NCBI GenBank assembly: GCA_036768485.1
Contig: JAVLUZ010000208.1
Span: forward strand, 109,501-173,500
DNA length: 64,000 nt
Reading direction: 5' to 3'
DNA from: Mermis nigrescens
Lineage: Eukaryota; Nematoda; Enoplea; Mermithida; Mermithidae
How positions within the stretch are numbered: position 1 is the stretch's first letter; each line of letters starts with the position of its first letter. The position numbers were made by a program, and so were the translations under genes. Below are positions 1 through 12,400 of the stretch, piece after piece. A model generated the notes under the pieces. That model searched no databases. It worked only from the letters and a program-made list of their open reading frames with translations, and was not told where the DNA came from.

Positions 1-126
1 TGGTGCTCGATGAGAAACGTTGAAAAATCGTATTTTTTCGCCATAACACCTTTTTAAAGACCATTTTTGACCTTTGAAAAATCTTACAAACCCACCCCCC
101 CCAACTTTTGGTGCTGCCCATCCATG
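1..126 (-). repeat. CATACGTGGGC-family MITE, cut by the window edge
   Basis: It has the reversed body of the family described at 38978-39246 (GCTCGATGAGAAACGTTGAAAAAT, then GCTGCCCATCCATG) and ends near 126. The other end lies outside the window. Confidence 0.7.
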
Positions 127-179
127 CTCAGCATGTAAGGCACAACTTTATTGAACTTTACACGCATACATCCAAATTC

Positions 180-410
180 TCGAAATTTTAGATGGGGGAT
201 TCCCAGCCATTCGGGGAGAGGGTAAACGACCTCCAATTTTAGGCCAGAAAAGGCCAAAAACACGAATGGCCAAAAAATGCAACTTTTTCCAAAAATCGGG
301 ACTGGGGATCAACAATTTTCTGACTTTGGGGGGAGGGATGGAGGGAACGTAGGATTTTGGATGAGGGAACCCCACAAACCCCAACCCCATTACACGTACG
401 TTTACGCTAG
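180..410 (-). repeat. Repeat related to the ATACATGTAACAGGGGG family
   Basis: This is a reverse copy of the repeat at 18315-18510: pyrimidine-rich blocks, a GGCCAAAAAATGC core, and a terminus near TTACACGTACG. It lies just downstream of the COMMD4 stop. Confidence 0.55.
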
Positions 411-438
411 CGATAAGTAAATAGTACATTTGACACGA

Positions 439-3400
439 TTAACCTTCAAATTCTTTCATAATCTTCAACGCTTCATCGAGTTCTGAAGTTAAACGAATAA
501 GAAATACAATTTTTTATTTACGAACAGTCGCGAAAATACTAAAAACTTTATACCGCATCTAAGCAGCTTAGCCTGAGCTAAAGTTAGCATGCATTTGTTT
601 ACAGGCGATGGACCGAAAGTTAACGCAATCATGCCGTCCTGCCAAAAAAACGAGAAACTAGGTTAAAAATTAAAAATTAAATTATTAAAATTAAATTAAA
701 GTTAAAATTGAAAAATTAAATAATCTCTACAAAATAGTACAACAATTTACTGCGTGTTTTTTGACCGAGCAATCGACGACAGCTGGCGCTAAATAAACAA
801 ATACCAAAATTAACGACGCAGCAGCATCCACATATTATATACGTATTCGGTTACGTTTCGATTTAAAAATTTTTAAAATCTTTTTTATATTTGAATATTG
901 AAATATTATTTCTTATTTTGAAAGATGATAATATATCAACGAAATATATTTTTGAATAATAATTAAAATGAGCGGAACAGGTCTTTAAAGCCATAGAATG
1001 ATGTGAAATAATCTTTTAAAACGATACGAATGCTTCATGATCAAGCATGATGAAAAGTCAATCGTGCTTAAGGTCAAAAAGATGCACGTGGTTTTTGCAA
1101 AATAAGGGTAATTCATTTGAAATTGAAATCTTCAACACCTGAATGGACACTATGGTGTGAAGTTTAAACTTCTTACAATAGCTACAAAACGCTTGGATCA
1201 AATTTTTGTGAAACTCTTTGTCTTAAAAACTTTATAAGAATTAAAATTGAATCCAGCGGCGAAATTGCGATAGAGTCTACTACAGAAAATTATAAATAAA
1301 GTACCGCAAATATAGAATATTTCGTGTTCTCAGTGCTAAAATGTACTATCTCTATTTTCATGTTCGAGTTATCCATGCTATTGTTGCCATGGAAAGGTTA
1401 TTCATTAGTGCTAAAATGTTCTATGTCCAGTCTGTGACCAGTGTGGGATATAATATATCACAGATTGGACATAGAACATTTTAGCAATAATAAATAACCT
1501 TCCCATGGCAACAATAGCATGGATAACTCGAAAATGAAAAAATGGAGATAGAAATATTTTAGCACTAAGGGAACAATTTAATACTAATAATATTGAACGC
1601 CGATTAAATAAACAAACCTACAGTAAATCTGTATTAAATAAAACGTAAATTGGACTATCGAATGTTTTTAAAAAGTATGTAAGTTGGTGAATTCAGAACT
1701 TTATTATTTATCTACTATATATTTTTGAAAGTTTGTTTGTTTGTATGTTCGTATGTTTGTGCCGGGTTGGCTCCGGCCCAATGAAATTTGGTGGGCTGAT
1801 ATTTTGGGCCGAGGTCGGTCCAATGGGGGAAGGAGCCGTAGCAATCTTGAAATTTCGACAAACGCACCCATTGGCCCTGGGCAGGAGGGAGCAGGGTTTG
1901 GCCCCTGTGCTATAAGCCTCCACGATTTCGGGAGATGGCCGATTTTTTGCTTTTTTTTCAAAAATTAGTTTATACTGTTTGTATAGGGATACCCCGACCA
2001 AGAGGAGCATGCCTGGCGACACTATGTACATTGTTATATGTTATAGCATTGGTCGGCACTGTGAAACATCAAAAATACGGGTTTAACCAAATGATGCTAT
2101 AACATAGGCAATTTTATAAGATAGGCATGGTATGAGATACTATGTGCAACAAGATAAGCAATGCTATAAGATAGGACGTGATATAAGATACTCTGTGCTA
2201 CAGGATAGGCAAAACTATAAGATAGGACGTGATATAAGACACCCCGTGCTACAAGATAGGCAATGCTATAAGATAGAACGGTATAAAAGATACCCCGTGC
2301 TACAAGATAGGCAATGCTATAAGATAGGAAGTGATATAAGATACCCCGAGCTGCAAGATAGGCAATGTTATAAGATAGTATGGGATATAAGATACCCTGT
2401 GCTACGAGATAGGCAATGCTATAAGTTAGGTTTGGTATAGATACCCTGTCTGTGCCATAACATGCAGTGATATAAGATAGGAGATACCATCAGCTATAAC
2501 ATATCACGTGATATATGACACCCTTTGCTACAACAAACAAAAAATTTTTAAAACATCAAAAATATGGTTTGACCGAAAAAAATTTTCAAAACATCCTAAA
2601 ACATCAAAAATATGGTTTGACGAAAAAAATTTTCCAAAACATCCCAAAACATCAAAAATATGGGTGTGATTAAAAAATTTTTCCAAAACATCCTAAAACA
2701 TCAAAAATATGATTTGACGAAAAAATTTTCCAAAACATCCCAAAACATCAACAATATGGGTTTTATTAAAAAAATTTCCAGAATATGATTATGGCTAAAC
2801 AATTTTCAAAACCATTCTGTAACGTCAAAAATATGGATTTGATCAAAAAATGGTTGACAAAAGACATTTTAAAAAAATCCAAAAATAAAATATGGTTTGT
2901 ACCGACAATTTTTTTAGAAATATCCCAAAAACATCAAAAGTCTTGAAAAATAAAAAATACAAGAGACATATTGATTCCATATAGCTATCAGGCCTAAGTT
3001 CAGCCCGGGCAACGCCGGGCAGCTCAACTAGTATATATATAACTTATTTTTATCCGAGTTTCATTATATCGACGAATCGTCCCGAAAGAAGCTCACGCAA
3101 ACATAATTTGAGCAAAGCATCTTATCTTAACGGCTTCAATAATTTTTTTTTAGAATCAGGCATTTGGCCATATGATTGTTAAAAAATTTGGAAATTTATA
3201 GAATAAGATGATAGGACCAAATGGATATCTTCAGAAATGATCCGGGAAGTAATCCTATCCTGACCATACGTATTTTTAGGTGGACCCCAGAATGGATACT
3301 GAGTCATCCCGCAAGATAGATATGACCATACATGGGCAGCAAACATGTTCTTGGGGAATTTGATGCAGCAAAATCATCAAAAATATAACAATAAACAAAA

Positions 3401-6400
3401 TCAATTCAGGTGTCTATCGGTTCTGGGAGAGGGTCTTTCATATTCTGGGATGGATCCATATATGTAAGTAGCCTGGGAATTATGGGGGCCAGGGATCACA
3501 GAATTTTAAAAAGTGCTTTATTGAACTAAAATGATGGGTACATGCCGGCCCGTAGCCAGGATTTTATTTAGGGGGGCGAAAATTTTTGAACGTCAAATAT
3601 CTCAAGAATCATTAGCAGGTAATCAAAAATAAAGGTATTTTTGAACGTTTCTGATCGAGCTCAACACAATGGCGAAGAAAAAATTTAAAAAATTTTGTAA
3701 CATTTCTAAGTATATTTTATAATCATACGCAAAAGGTCTGTAGCTTAAACTAGCTGCGTAACTGGTTTTTCATCGTAGTCCATAAACCATTTCTTGACTA
3801 ATCGTACTTTTACTCAATCTTTGTGCTCTGCAAAGAAGAAGCAGAAAATAGGTAATTTGGCCCAAAGCGCCGAAAAATGAAACATTTTCTCCATGTCTAA
3901 CTCAGATTTTAACGAATTGGAAAAAATCTGTTTTGGCAATCTTTTTAATGCACTTCGAGAATTGATCATTTTTTCTTTGGGGAACCCTTGTGAGAAACAA
4001 AATCTTTGTTGCTTTCGGTAAAATATAATCCACAAAAAGTTGAAAGTCAAGTAAACATAACAAAATATAGTCAACAAATTAAAAAAATGTACATATGGCG
4101 CGAGGCGCCGAAAAGTTAAGACTTTGGGACAAAATTGAGCTAAAAGAGCTTGAAAAGGCCAACTTTTTATAATTTTTACGAAAAATCAGCAATTCTGAGG
4201 GGTTGCAGCCATTTTGCGGGGGTTCAGAGGCAATTCTTGAGGTCAAAACCTTCCCTCCAAGATCATGCTACGGTGGAATTCAGACCCCACCAATTTTTAA
4301 AAGTCTTCGAAATTCATTAATGCTTTCATGCTCTAGAAGAAACGAGCATTGTCTAAAATGCAAAAAAAGTGTTTTTGACTTGCACTGAATACCCATCACT
4401 TTTTAGCGCAAAAAAGGCACTTTCTGAAAATTTTTAGGGCTGATCTCTCAGAATCCACATGCTGTACCTATACGATCCTGACCATTACTTCAATATGCTA
4501 AATTTAAAAAATCGATTAAAAAACAGAAATGGAAAAGTTTTAACGCGTGTATAGAGTTACAGTAGCATTCACAATTTAAAATAGATCAACGTGTCGTAAT
4601 CCCTTCAAATATCCGTTTCATGAGGCCTCTACATTTGTTTACAATAGCGGTGCACTGGGTACCGGCACCGGTACCGGTACCGGTACCGACGCCGATACCA
4701 GGGTACCAATGCAAGTACAATCCTGGTACCGGCCGGAATCAATATTATTAAATTTATTCTCAAGTTTAAAGTGTACAAGCATTGCTGAAGTGTAGACTAT
4801 AGCAAGTGAATATGAAGCAATAACAAAGTTAGAAATATATTATATAAAAAGTTCGCCCAACCATCAGGGGCGTACCTGATCCTTCTGAATTTGGAGCGGG
4901 GGCATACGTGTAACAGGGGGATGCGAGGATCCCCCATCCAAGGTCGGACGTCCCCCCTACAAAGTCGGACTACCGCCCACCCCCCTTCCCCAAAGCCAGA
5001 AAATTTTCGGACCCCTGATTTTTGGAAAAAATTGAATTTTTTGGCCGTTTTGAGGCGTTTTTTAACCGTTTTTGGTCAAAATCTCGGAATTCATTTACCC
5101 CCTTCCCCCAATAATGGCCGGGACCCCTCACCAACTAAAATTTTGAAGTCGAATGTCTCAACAAATACTAGTAAATGCGCAAAAATAATGATGTTTTTGA
5201 ACTTTTCACAGCATGATCTACGCACTTAAATTTTAAAAAAAATCTAATCTTATTCGAATTAAAATAAAATATGTGCTATTATGCAAATAAATAGGCAGCG
5301 CAGCGGCATAAAATATTTGGCTTATTGGTTCAAAAGTGTACTAGAATCTAATCAGACGATCTTTCAGATGCGCTTGACGAATTTTCAATCTTTCCATTGG
5401 GGGACCCTTGGAAAAATACTCGTATTCCCAAAATTTTGGGGGACTAGTCCCCACGATCCCCACACAGCTACGCCACTGTAACCATTTAAATCACTGATTT
5501 CATCCACTCCTTATCAATAGTCATAAATTATTTGATCACACATGCCAAAGATTTTCTCCCATAAATGCAGACACATTCTTTATATGCATTAGTAGTACCG
5601 ATACTGTTGCCGGTACAGGCTAAAAATGAGGTACCGGTACATCACTAGTTTGCACTATTGTAAACTATTTACATAAACACAGCCGTTTCCGATAGTTCAA
5701 CTTACATTTTGGTATGGTCGACTTAATTTTCTGTGAAACGCTTTTAAAATGCTCATCGTATACTTTGCACAACTGCTGGCAATGTTCTGAAAATTAAAAT
5801 GGAAAAGTCAGTCATCGAAAAGGCATAAGCTGAGAAGTTCGAATGGGAAAAAATGAGTAATTTACAACCTAAATTGACCTAGAATTATTCAAAAATGAAA
5901 GAAAAAATCAGATCTGCAGAATCGTCACAGCTAGAAATAAAGCAAAAGATACATAAATGACAATGTCCTCATACACGCACATGGTAGAAAATTCAGGGGA
6001 AACGAGTTTCTTAGGGAGAAGGGCTTACATGTAACAGGGGTAACGGGGATCCCCCCACACAAAGTCGGCCGCCCACCCATCCCCTCCCCCTACAGCCAAC
6101 AGCCAGAAACTTTTTGACCATCCGCCCAATTTTCGGAAAAAAATCATATTTTTTGACCGTTTTTACGTATTTTTTGGCCGTTTTTGACCTAAAAAGTGGA
6201 GGTCATTACCCCCTCCCCCAATTTTGAGCCGTTACAAATCAAGAAATTAAGCTGTAAATCAAGCTCCTAAGCGTCCTTCCACCCGAATTTCGCAAATTTT
6301 CCGGCGCTTCGCGCCAGATTTGCGCTAAAGCTAAACAATATAATGATTTTTCGAACAAAATTGTAAGAAAATTTCGAAATTTTTCGAAAAATGTTGCGCC

Positions 6401-9400
6401 AAAAGTGATATTAAATGAAAGTAGACAGTATAAAAGACTGGAAAAAACGCTATTTCGCACGTGAATCCTAGATCCGCAACTTGGTGGGATAAATGATTAA
6501 GTTTTACGGCTAATTATGGCGCTAAAATGACGAGTTAATGTTGATTCTTTTGATAATAATATAGTTCCTTACCCCCACCCCTCCGTTACCCGTAAAAACG
6601 CTTTAATTCGTTGTATTTTACTTTTTCTTGTATATTCGCGATTAGGTTTGCATGAAAACAAATGATAATAAGAACGATGGAATGACTTGGACTGCCTATC
6701 ACATATACACAAAATAATCGACAAAAGTGTGTGAATGAATGAATGGACAGAATACTACTCTAAAATACTTCAGATTAGGTATACTGCTGGGCATCGTTTG
6801 GCGCTTTTCATAATTCCAGCCAGGGCCGTATTTTTAGGAGGGAGGGCCGGCCGTCCCCCCCTTTGACCGGAAAAAATTTGAAAGGTCAGATACTCGTAAT
6901 GCACGGAAAGATGGAAAAATCGCAGGTATTTGTCGTCAAATCTTCAAATTTTCGGCGCTTCGCGCCAGGGTGTAAAGTATTTTCCATAAATTTTGGCTCA
7001 AGCGCGGCCAAAAAATAACACTTTTTATAGCGTTTTGAGTGAGGACAAAAAATTGTTTCGAAAAATTGGAATTTTATGATATTAGTGGAAGAGCGTGTCG
7101 GAAAAAGTGATTTTTACGAGCTATCCCGACGAATTTCCCGAGATATAGACCACTTTATGTTGGGTCCGTTCCACTCCTCCTTGGCCGGGTCCTGATACAG
7201 GCGTGATTCCAGCAATAGGTGTTAATTCGAAAATGGCCCGAGGGGGTATGCCTTTCAAAAGTTCTGGTAGGGGATGACCCCCATACACCCACGTGAGCAT
7301 GTGTGAATGTCCTAACCCAAACGAAAAGCAATTAGTGTTTTAAAAGCAAAAAATTGTTGAAAAATTGCACTGTTAAAAACATCGAGGCTGCTATATGATC
7401 ATTATTAATAGAATCTTAAACGTACATTGATAGCATGCATTTGGAAGCTCTGGAATTCCACCTCACAAAGGAATGTGGTAGAAGTCTGACGGGGATGGAC
7501 CTTTAAAATCCACAAGCCCACCGCAGACCCCCCAGAATTAAGCTTTCAAACATTCTTTCAACTTTTTCACAATATTTTCTTGTCAATGAATAGCGCTCAA
7601 TAAAAAACGTCGCAAAATGGTCTTTTTGTCAATGCCATCAATAATTCGGCACTTACTCGAACTTTGAAAATTTTTCGGACCCTTCTCCGAGAATCAGGTG
7701 CCGTTCACCAGTGACGGATCTAGGATTTTCCTAAGGGAGCGGTATCCCAACTTATCCAAAAACAGTCAAAAATAAGTCCAAAAATATACCCTTAACACGC
7801 GAAATGGCGTTTTTTCGGTGTTTTACATTGTATACTATTACATAAAATCATTTTCGACGCAATATATTTTCTTAAAATTTGAAAATGTTAGACAATTTTG
7901 TGCGGAAAAATCATTTAACTTTCTTTGATTTTAGCGAAAATCCGGCGCAAAGCGCTGGAAATTTGTGAAATTAAGGCGGATAGACGTCTAGAGGCATAAT
8001 TTACTGCTTGATTTCCTGTGTTTGTAGCATTTGATGCGAAACATCGAAAATTTTAATTGAAAATAGAAGAAAACTATGCAAAAATAGCTGTTTCTGCTGA
8101 TAAATTTGTTTTGAAACCGACATGAACAGAGAATGGCTTTCAGGCAGTGTTTTTTTTGCACTCAGCAAAGATTTTTCCGTACAAAGATTTTTGGGAAGAG
8201 AAAAATTGCAAAAAGGGTCTGAAATCCGCAAAAATTATCGGCGCTTCGCGCCGAGATGACTAATTGTGTGTTCTATATATCTATATAATGGCAGAAATTG
8301 CACTTCAAAAGGAAAAATATCAATTTTTCGGCACTTCGCGCCTTTTTAAGACGATTCTTAATGATTTTTGCCCCTAGAAACCCAGATATTAGCTTACATA
8401 CACTACAAAAATTGAACAACTCTGTTTTTACCACAATAAAATCGCTACTGCACCATATTATTAAACCCGAAAAATTATGTTTAAAAAGTTGATTGTCCTA
8501 CATATCTTTAAAATGGCAGAATTTGCATTTTGAATGGAAAAATGTCAATTTTTTTCGGCGCTTGAGACAATTTTTAGTAATTTTTGGCGTCAAAAACCCA
8601 GAAATTAGCTAAACATACACTATAAAACATCGAAAACCCTGTTTTACCAAACTAAAATCGCTACTGTATTATATTATAGTACATAAAAATTTGAATGTAC
8701 AAAATGTACAAAGACTTTTAGGGGACCATCTTTGTACATGTACAAACGGACCTTTGTACAGAAAAAAATACTAATGCTTCCAGGCAGTGTTTTTTTGTGC
8801 AAGGTCCGTTTGTACATGTACAAAGATGGTCCCTAAAAGTCCTTTCTACATTTTGTACTCACAAATTTTTGAGTACTTTGATATTAGTGTGGTAAAAACA
8901 GAGTTGTTCGACCTTTGGTAGTGTATTTTGGCTAATTCCTTGGTTTATGGGGGCAAACATCATTAAGAATCGTCTTAAAACGGCGCGAGGCGCCGAAAAA
9001 TTTGACATTTTACTTTCTAAATGCGATTTCTGCTTTTATAAAATTATATAGGACACGCAATTACTCATTTCAGCGCGAAACGCCGAAAATTTTTGCGAAT
9101 TTCAGACCTTTTTTTGCAGTTTTGTCTTCCGAAAATCTTTGTACACGTACAAAGACGGTTCCGAAATAAATGTCATTAATAAATATCATCCGGCGCGTAG
9201 CGCCGGGAACATTTGAGAAATGATGGTCACTGACGGCCAAAAATCATTGCAAATTGCATATTCATTCTTTATCTCGCTAAATATTTTTGACCAATGGGGG
9301 CGGCCGCTCCCCCTCCCCGCCCCTTGAATCCGCCCCTGCCGTTCACGTAGATTCCCCATTAAGATTCACCGTTTCCGTCTCCAAAAAATTTGTCTTTGTT

Positions 9401-12400
9401 TTACCTCCCCGACTTTTAGGAAAAACTTGCATTTTAAACGGGAATTTTTTTGGCCATTTTTGACCAAAAACCGGCCATTCACTCCTCTCCCACGCCGTGT
9501 TCGATCAATAACCCGCCCTTAAAATCTCGATAGATTACTTTTGTGTGTAATTTAAATTTTTTCTAAAACCTCAAATTTAAATTACACGGACTATTACATG
9601 CTTAATCAACGAGCTTCAAAAGTCAATAACGATTTTGAGATAACAATCGACAGACAAAATCAAAACACGTATAAGGAACAAGTGTGTGTGTGGCTTTATT
9701 TTAACGAGGTACTACGATTGACTAATATCTTTTTGATACATATCTAGACGCTTAATATAAAAATGAAGCCACACAATCTTACCTATTTGCTCGACGCTAC
9801 TCGGTCATCGTCATACATAATCTTGGGGTTCAGCCCGCAGAAAAATTTTAACCCCACCCCCAGAATTGGCGATTTTTTTAAAGTTCCCACAAATTTTATA
9901 AAAATATGTAGAAAAGATGCTTTTTCATCAACCTAACAAACTTGTTGAGATGAAGATGGACACGTTTTGATTTACCCAAATTTTTCAATAATTATTAATT
10001 ACATTTATTCGCTTTTCTTGCGACAAGAAGCCCGTATTTTTGCGCGAAGTATAATGTTTATAGCAAAGAATATTTTCATGACTTTAAAACGATTTCTAGA
10101 GCATGAACAACTACTTACAGCATAGTTTTCTTCCATATTTTCAACAAAAATTCTAAAATTTTTGGGGCTTCACGTCGAATGCTTCAATGGCTGGTATATA
10201 TGTATTGCTCCAAAAGTGTACAAAAAATGAAAGGTCAATTATTAAGTCCCAAAGCGAGCATTTGGCCTAAATTTCACAAATTTGCCGGCGCTTTGCGCCA
10301 CGTTTTCGCTGAAGCTGATGAAATTTAAGCACTTTTTCGCACAAAATTGCTGAAAATTTGGAAAGTATCGAAAAAATCTTGCACAAAAGCTTATTTTGAA
10401 TAAAAAAACAAAGCGTAAAAGGCGAACAAACAATATTTGGGCGTATCTTAGGATCTAATTTTGATTCCTTGAGAAAATGTCGGTTTAACCCACCGCCCCC
10501 CTTAAGAAAATCCTAAATCAGCCACTATTGGGACTACTTGCATTTTCGGGGGATTTATTATTTACTAACACTATTAGCATTGTATGCGTATAAAAATGCA
10601 TTATATAACGGAATACGTGCTGACCGATTGGGAGACCAAGTTGTTGTAACTCGGCGTTTAGAACTTGCGAATTACAGTCGTTTTTAACGGCCGATCGATA
10701 AATAAAAATTAGCGCTGCTATGCACCCTTTACACTGATCGCTTTCTAAAAATAGAAGAATGCGGTTTAAATTTATTTAAAATTCGGTTCAATTTTGAAAC
10801 GTCGTCTTAAATTTTCAACTTACACTTTACGTTGTACAGGGTGAGGCATGAAAAATGATACACTTTGTTCAATAGGTAAATTTGGCATACGACGCGATCG
10901 GGAAGACTGGTTTAAATTATTGTGTTTAGAAACATTTTGACTGCATAAAATTTTTGAAAGGTAAGATAACGCACGGAAGGATGGAAAAATCGACTGTCTT
11001 TGACGTAGAATCTTTAAATTGCCGGCGTTTCGCGCCGGATGTGTAGTATTTTTTACTATTTGGGCCCAAAGGCGACCAAAAAATGACATTTGTTCATAGT
11101 TTTTGAGGTGAAATAAATTTTTTACAGGTAAAAGTTCGAATTTTGTTATCTTAATGGATAGAGCATGTCGAAAAACGTCGGAAAATGCGGTTTTTGCGAG
11201 CTATCCCGACGAATTTCCCGAAATATAGGCCAACTTATGTTGGGTCCGCCCAGCCCCCCTCCTTGGCCGGATTCTGGATAAGGGCTTGGTTCACTCATTT
11301 ATAGCAACAGGATAATATCCCCTAATACTGAAATTGTAGTTATGTATATTGTTCAGGAAGAAATAACAGGAAAACATTTTTAAAAAATTAAAAGTAACTG
11401 AAGTCCTGAAGTTATAGTCGACATAATCGTCATCAGTTCTGGGGCAGCAGAAAAGGACACCCTGATATTATGCAATAACTTCGGTTTACAGCATGAATGA
11501 AAAGTGCGGTTTGAAACATTGTATTTGGAAACAATTTAATTGCAAACTACAAACATTTTTTATTCAGTCGTAAATCCTGTCATTTCTCATAATATAATAC
11601 AATTTAGGTACCCATTTGCGATATTTCTCGCGTCTTTTTGTGTTCTTTTATATTAAAAGCATGCTTTTCTTCTGCCTTTTTCTTCTTCTCCTATTTTATT
11701 TATTTACATATTTATTCTTCATTCAATTTTTATTTATTCCTTTGTTTATTTATTCATTTACGTATTTGAACTAATTGTTTATTCCTTTATTCATCTATAA
11801 CTTTTTAATTTTATTTTATTATTCATTTATCTATTTATTCTTAATTTTCTTTTCCTTGTTTTCTTATTTGTTTTCATTTTTGCCGTATTCGTGACTTCCA
11901 GTTATCTGAAACCTCATGTCTATGTTCCAAATCAGACAAGATGAGTTCCGAATGAACATGAGAAATTTTCAATTTGTTCCAAAAACTTGAAATATAAGTG
12001 TGTCCTCTTTTATGGCTCCAAAACTAACGTTGGATAATTTCGGAACAAAGCCTCAAGTTTTTGCCGATATTTTCCCCAATTGCAATAAAACGACACTAAG
12101 AAAAAATTTGGTCGATTGCAATCATAATTCTTCTGAACACAATGCTCCTAACCACATAACCATGTTGTAAGCCAAAGTTATATTTCGTGGTATTCAAAGT
12201 GCCTTTTTTATGCACTGTCCCATTAATTAATATGTGTATATGTTTTTTAAATAATTATATATCTGCGTAATATAAACAATTTTACATTATTTATTATATT
12301 TGTAATATAACGCTAAATTTGTGCATATTTCCCGGCATTTATATTTCTTCATGAGATATACTTTGAAAGAGTTGTGACACAAGTGCTTCGAAGTTCACTC

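Larger units (their letters stand above)
1711..3031 (+). mobile_element. Non-autonomous Helitron
   Basis: The 5' end is TCTACTATATATTTTTGAAA with following GTTTGTTTGTTTGTATG. The 3' end is a GC hairpin (GCCCGG-GCAACG-CCGGGC, 3004-3020) followed by CTAG at 3028-3031. It sits between A (1710) and T (3032), the host site for Helitrons. No Rep/helicase gene is present; the 1.32-kb interior is tandem repeats. Confidence 0.85.

Noticed and set aside
2132..2440. 102-codon open frame with 17-residue periodicity ([21 protein letters not shown])
   Set aside because: The periodicity is exactly that of the 51-bp minisatellite, and the frame lies inside a Helitron; no start context or splice sites.
9785..9825. 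Open stretch ending AAATAG|GTAAGATT that first looked like the next COMMD4 exon ([11 protein letters not shown])
   Set aside because: The only open frame ends in TAG before the donor, and exon 5786-5706 supplies the conserved [11 protein letters not shown] segment with better splice sites and matching phase.
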